From NCBI GenBank assembly GCA_001600635.1, contig BCKL01000009.1, forward strand, positions 248,001 through 312,000: a stretch of DNA of 64,000 bases, given 5' to 3'. Position numbers and translations under genes: made by a program. This document shows positions 59,691-64,000 of this stretch, piece after piece (within the stretch, counting starts at the first letter, position 1; each line of letters opens with the position of its first letter). The stretch is from Leucosporidium creatinivorum (taxonomy: Eukaryota > Basidiomycota > Microbotryomycetes > Leucosporidiales > Leucosporidiaceae). The notes beneath the pieces were generated by a model that saw only the letters and a list, made by a program, of their open reading frames with translations, searched no databases and was not told where the DNA came from.

Positions 59691-61623
59691 ATGTCGGCCG
59701 CTAACTTTTCGGCGCCCACGGCTGAACGTCACTACGTCAATCCGCAATCGCTCCGCCGTGTCCGAGCCAACGCTCTCGCGCTCGTACAGGTTCTTTTAAG
59801 TTCGTTCCTTGACTCGACGACCCTCGTCCGTCAGCACGAGCAGACCGCCATAGCTGTTGGCCCCGACGGCCGAAGGACGGGCACGGCGGGTGCAGCTCGG
59901 GACGTTGCGAGCGCTCTTCGAACCCGAGTGAGAACTTTGACTCAGCTGTGTTGACGCAGCTCTACTTGGCGCTGGCATTCGACGATTTGCGCAGGTGGAA
60001 GGCCTTCTCGCCGACGTCCCCGAGCCACAAGCATGCGACCCTGTTTGGATTGATCGCAATCAAGTTACGTGCAACAGGGTTAAAGATGTCATGGGTGCAC
60101 TTTCTAAAGCGGGCAGGAGTCTCAATCTAGTCAGTCTCTTCTGAATCTCTTCCGTCTACTTTCGCCGAGCCTGACCTTACTCCCTTTTGCAGCTGTTCGA
60201 GGCCAATCGTGCGCTCTGCGGTCGAGTGTGGATACCCTGAACGGATTGCTGATACTGTTCACTATCACAGGAAATCAGCTCGCTCAACGCTTCCATGGGA
60301 TTACGTCGACTCACGCTTCGCCGAAATCGCCGACGACCGCGCTCGACTTCACCAAAGTCATCTACAAGGACCTCACGGGGGTGGTAAGTCAGCCAGACTT
60401 CATCAAGTCCGTCGCTGAACTTGAGACCCCCCTGCAGGACTTGGCGCAGAGCGTCGTCCAGCCTCGCCGACCTGCCCGAGAAGTGAGAACTCAGCTCCGA
60501 GAGTTGAGGAGTCGCGCCGAGCAGCTGGTGAGTCTCTCTGGGTCACATCTTCGATGACCTATACTCATGCTCTATGGCATGCAGCCCGAGAATGCTCACC
60601 TCACTCGTCCGACATCGCCAGCTCGGCGTCTCGGCCAACACGAACCCATCTCGGCACCAAGCTCCGCTCACATCATCACCGGCGCCTCAGTGCAGCGCTA
60701 CCGAAGCGTCTTGCAAGCTGTAGTCGAGATCCTCGACGACTTGTTCCTCCATCAGCAGCCTGACATCGCGTTCGAGGAGCAGTCCGAGGTTCGCGCTCGA
60801 CTGACGACCGAGAACTCGTATCAGACCTATAGCTCAAGGGCCGTCGCTGGGCACTTGGAGAAGCAAGTGAGTCTGACGTTCCATTCTGAGACGGCGCTAG
60901 ACGCTGACTTTATTGTGAGTAGGCTCAACGTGTTCTCGACGATGCCAGTTCAACCCAGCTCGAAAACGCCGGCTGGTGCACGGCGAATCAGAGACTTCTT
61001 CACGGTTACTACATGGAAATGGAGAGCTTCTTCGGCGTAGAGGGGAACTTGTGCGCTGTAAGTACAGTCTCATTCAGCCCTCGAACTATCGCCGAGCTGA
61101 CGCTCTCTCTTGTTCCACGCAGCTGTATCTCGCCAACAGTGAGCTCCCAAGCCGCATCGCTTTCCCCCAGATTCTTCAAACCTGATCGTACCTTCTCACC
61201 CTCCCAGTCTTCCTCCTCGTCGCTCGGTTCAACCTTTCGCTGCACAATCCGGGCTCGGCGCTTCACATTACTCAAGTCATCTACTTGGGCATCACTGACG
61301 AGGTGTGTTCTAGTATAGTTCCCACTCAGTGACTTTACGCTGACGACTACGCTCATTCACAGCATCTACAGAGCCCTCTCCAGCCCGAAGGTCGCTCTGC
61401 CTTGCCTTCCGAGCTGACGCCCAACAGAGTGCGCTACGCTATCTCTCTGCGGCTGCTTCGAAGAGATCAGGAGCTTGCTGACCTCTCGCGGCTTTGTCAG
61501 GTTCAGTACAGTCTTGCTCGCTCGGCGGGGCATGAGAGCCGTCGCTTAAACGCCGAGGAAGAACTCGGTCGAGCTCAGCGGGCGTACGGGACCGGGAGCG
61601 TGTATGAGCCCGTTGCTAGGTAG
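59691..61623 (+). CDS. Hypothetical multi-exon protein
   Basis: The start ATG at 59691 gives MSAANFSAPTAERHYVNPQS, LRRVRANALALVQ. Further exons read VEGLLADVPEPQACDPVWID, LDFTKVIYKDLTGV, DLAQSVVQPRRPAREVRTQL, ASVQRYRSVLQAVVEILDDL, YSSRAVAGHLEKQ, LLHGYYMEMESFFGVEGNLC, LYLAN, FLLVARFNLSLHNPGSALHI and a last exon ending GTGSVYEPVAR before TAG at 61621-61623. Not all joints between 59930 and 60300 could be resolved; two frames compete there. The content is mainly helical and charged, with one or two short hydrophobic stretches (GLLILFTITGN; FLLVARFNLSL). No family recognised; could be two genes. Confidence 0.45.
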
Positions 61624-61893
61624 GAAGTGGTGATGGAGAAGCTTTGCTGGTATCTCGAGTCTAGCCGAACAGTCTGAAAAGGCGGGCGAAGGACGTGAGC
61701 TCGGCGAAAGCGAACCCGAGATTCTCTCTCGCTCAGACTCAGGTCAGCTCCATCTTCATGAGAGTATACTCCAATGCACATGCTTCCGTCTGCTCAACAG
61801 TATTGATCTACATCTAGGTCGGTCTCCCTCTTCTCTTCCTTCTCCCTCCATCTCCTCCTGCCGCCTGCTCGGTCGACATTCCGCATCCGAAGC

Positions 61894-63491
61894 TCAAGCC
61901 GAGGTGGTGGGAGGCGTAGCAAGCTTGGTAATCTCCTCTTGTGTGAGTCCATCGAGGCGATGAAGGAGGTACTCGACCTGTTGCGAGCAAACGAGTGAGA
62001 GAGCGAAGACCAAGGTCAGCCGAGCCGCTCGACCTCCCCAGCGAACGAGAAGACAGCAAGAACCCACCTCAACATCCTTGGTCAACGGGATAATGTACTC
62101 CCGGTACAGCCTCACCACTTCCTGTACATCGACCTTACTCTTACTCTCATCCCTCACGACCTCGCCATCAGGGCCCAACTCGGAGCCATACCATCGAGCC
62201 TTCTTCTCGAGACGGAGGAGCAAGGCGGCTTCGACCGCGGGCTTGGTGATGAGCGCTTCGAGGGCGGAGGGGTTCGGAGTGAGGATGTGGGGGACGAAGT
62301 CGTGGGGAGCGGAGAGGAATTTGGATTCGGAGACGAACATGCCTGTTTGTGGAGAAGGGGGGATTGAAGGACGGTTAGGATGGCAGCGAGAGGAACGGGC
62401 GAGGTGGTGAAAAGATGGCCAAGGGAACGAGGTGAATGGGGCGAGCAGGAAGGCGAGACGGGAGGAAGGAGAAGGGAGAGGAGAGGTCAGCTCCTGCGCT
62501 CTACGCTCCGGAAGACATGCTCAAGACTCACCACAATGAATCCTCCTACTAATCGCCTGCAGACACTCGATATCCCTCGTCCCCGCACTCCCATAGTTGC
62601 CATCATCGTTCTCCTTGCCGAGCTTCTCGGTGACGATCTTGGTGATGGTGGGCACGACCGAGTCGATGTAGAAGGAGAGGATCGTGGAGTTGACGTTGAT
62701 GGTGTTGGGGTAGAGGAGAGGGGGGTAGTCGAGAGGTGGGAGGATGGGCGTGGGGAGGAGGTTGGAGGGCGTGAAGGGGTGCTCGTCGGGACTGATTGAT
62801 AGGGGAAGGGAAAGGTCAGCGATGCACGACAGGCCGAGGGATACAGTGAGATATAGCTCACCTGTCGTAGCGACGGATCTTGGCTGTTAAAGTGCAGAGG
62901 GTCAGCCAACGTTACTTCGGCCGAACAAGTCCGCCGACCCTGCTCGGCGGCGCCAACCGAAGCGACTCACCATGACTCGTCTCAGTCTCCCTCAACAGCC
63001 AATCGAGCCAGCTTCCCTCGAAGCCATCGCCCTGGTTGTGCAGGACATCGGCAAAGCCAGAAGGGGTGTACATGCGAGGGTTGTGAGCGAATTGAGCGCG
63101 CTCAATGAGGGCTGAGGTGTAGGGCGTTCGAGCAAGCGTAAATAGGCGAGTAAGGTGAAGGAGGAGGTGTGGAGCGAAGATGTGGCAGAGCAGAAGGAGA
63201 CGAGCGAGCAGCGCGTCGTTAGCGAAGGCTGCGAGGGCGGAATGAGCTTGCGGGCGAGTGAAGGCGTACAGAAAATGATGGTGTCCTCCAGCCTGACGAG
63301 TGTGCGACGAATCTGTAGTAAAGCAAGATCAGCAGTGCTATTGAGGTGCAGAAAGCCGTGCAGACGAGGCTAACGTTGTCTAGGTTGAGCGGATCGCTCT
63401 CCGGATTGGCGGCAGAGGTCATGAAGCTGTAGGGTGAGTAGCTGATTAGCTACAGATGAGCTGTACGACGCTACAGCGCGACTTACTTCAT
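61894..63491 (-). CDS. ARO7: Chorismate mutase (AroQ type)
   Basis: The first exon is two codons (ATG AA at 63491); after an intron with GCTAATC it reads [17 protein letters not shown], then [10 protein letters not shown]-like and [20 protein letters not shown]. Later exons carry [116 protein letters not shown] and [11 protein letters not shown]. These are the eukaryotic allosteric chorismate mutase landmarks (the Arg/Lys active-site residues, the GS-loop, ISRRIH and the C-terminal [15 protein letters not shown]). The enzyme converts chorismate to prephenate for Phe and Tyr synthesis. About 285 residues, usual length. An internal in-frame ATG at 63422 is an alternative start. Confidence 0.92.
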
Positions 63492-63616
63492 CTTTGCGAA
63501 ACGACTCCGAAACGGTCAAGGCCAACCCTCGTCGCTTCTCGCCGTTTCTAAGTCCTCGCCCAGGCGGGCGCTCTCTTCCTCTTTCCCCCCTTCTCTTCTC
63601 TCTACTTCTTTACAAA
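63492..63616. promoter_or_regulatory. Short bidirectional promoter between chorismate mutase and mitochondrial-protein gene
   Basis: The two start codons are only 125 bp apart and point away from each other. A C/T-rich block (TCTTCCTCTTTCCCCCCTTC and on) runs to within a few bases of the rightward ATG, whose context ACAAAATG is favourable. Confidence 0.5.
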
Positions 63617-64000
63617 ATGCTGTCCCGTGTAGCTCGCGGCGCTTTCCGCAAGGCCACCGTACGTCCCCCTCCCTATCGCCCTACAACACGTCCTTTTCCC
63701 GCGATTCCAACGAGCGGAAAGGCCAGGAGGAACCAATCGGGCTTGCTCGATTCTTGGGCTGCTGTAGCTCTACCAGCGGCTGGAGGCAGCGTGGCATGAG
63801 GAGCTCGTGCAGGGGAGCGGGCTCGGCTTGCTTTCGTGCAGCTTGGAGCTCGGGCGGAGCAACAAGAGCAGCCGAGCTGAGCGGGCCAGCGAGTGGCCTG
63901 GCAGCCTCGCTCTCAGCGCTGGCGGTTCGTAGCTGGGAGCTACGGACTGCTCGCTGTAGATTTGGCTAAAAGCTGATTGCGCTACAGCTTTCTTGGGCCT
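63617..64000 (+). CDS. First exon of a nuclear gene for a probable mitochondrial protein (partial)
   Basis: Exon 1 is 63617-63658 and encodes MLSRVARGAFRKAT, an Arg-rich amphipathic mitochondrial presequence without acidic residues. A GTACGT donor follows and no acceptor is certain before the window ends, so the first intron is at least 340 nt, long for this genome. The pyrimidine-rich promoter and clean ATG context suggest high expression, as for a respiratory-chain or ATP-synthase subunit, but identity cannot be told from the presequence. Confidence 0.6.

Noticed and set aside
1-64000. CRISPR arrays, bacterial-type operons, rRNA or tRNA genes
   Set aside because: None was seen; the gene structure is plainly eukaryotic. 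A tRNA could have been missed by eye; a tRNAscan run would settle it.

Overview
The window is nuclear DNA of a basidiomycete fungus, most likely a GC-rich red yeast of the Microbotryomycetes (Rhodotorula/Sporobolomyces-like). This is inferred from dense, intron-rich genes on both strands, short introns (about 50-90 nt) with a CTGAC/CTAAC branch site close to the acceptor, a fused animal-type ATP-citrate lyase, an OLE1-type desaturase with a cytochrome b5 tail, a Clp1-like protein, and the cysteine-cluster module of a KDZ transposon. No virus-like or LTR element was recognised.

Layout. 1-1.3 kb: the cysteine cluster of a KDZ DNA transposon running off the left edge, plus exons of an unplaced charged protein. 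1.6-4.0 kb (-): membrane-anchored GH16-like protein. 4.2-6.8 kb (-): UNC93-like transporter. 8.5-12.3 kb (+): inositol hexakisphosphate kinase (KCS1). 12.7-16.0 kb (+): TEL2. 16.4-17.2 kb (-): unknown gene with an apparent frameshift. 17.6-19.3 kb (+): F-box-like protein. 19.5-31.4 kb: a rearranged lipid locus holding a 3' fragment of ATP-citrate lyase, the delta-9 desaturase, a 5' fragment of ATP-citrate lyase and the intact ATP-citrate lyase gene, arranged as two nested pairs of inverted repeats. 32.0-34.6 kb (-): endopolyphosphatase. 34.9-36.2 kb (-): second F-box protein. 36.9-40.8 kb (+): chitin synthase with 16 exons. 41.2-42.7 kb (-): secreted/membrane protein of unknown function. 43.0-44.5 kb (-): monoacylglycerol lipase. 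44.8-47.1 kb (-): splicing factor PRP45/SNW1. 47.7-48.5 kb (-): Clp1-like protein. 50.0-52.5 kb (+): allantoate-permease-family transporter. 53.1-55.3 kb (+): RNase III-like gene with two in-frame stops. 55.7-56.6 kb (-): ribosomal protein eL36. 56.7-58.2 kb: two small unknown genes. 58.3-59.1 kb (+): ribosomal protein eL6. 59.7-61.6 kb (+): unknown gene. 61.9-63.5 kb (-): chorismate mutase. 63.6 kb to the end (+): first exon of a probable mitochondrial protein.

How the genes fit together. Most are unrelated housekeeping genes. The exception is the lipid cluster: ATP-citrate lyase makes cytosolic acetyl-CoA for fatty-acid synthesis and its neighbour, the delta-9 desaturase, unsaturates the product; a monoacylglycerol lipase lies about 12 kb further on. 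KCS1 (inositol pyrophosphates) and endopolyphosphatase both bear on phosphate and polyphosphate balance, but they are 20 kb apart and linkage may be chance.

The strongest signals for follow-up are the inverted-repeat architecture at ATP-citrate lyase, with about 790 bp that read as identical between a gene fragment and the live gene, and the RNase III-like gene whose five exons stay in frame through two stop codons. Exon borders were set by hand from frame and GT/AG-branch signals; those given with coordinates were checked for phase.
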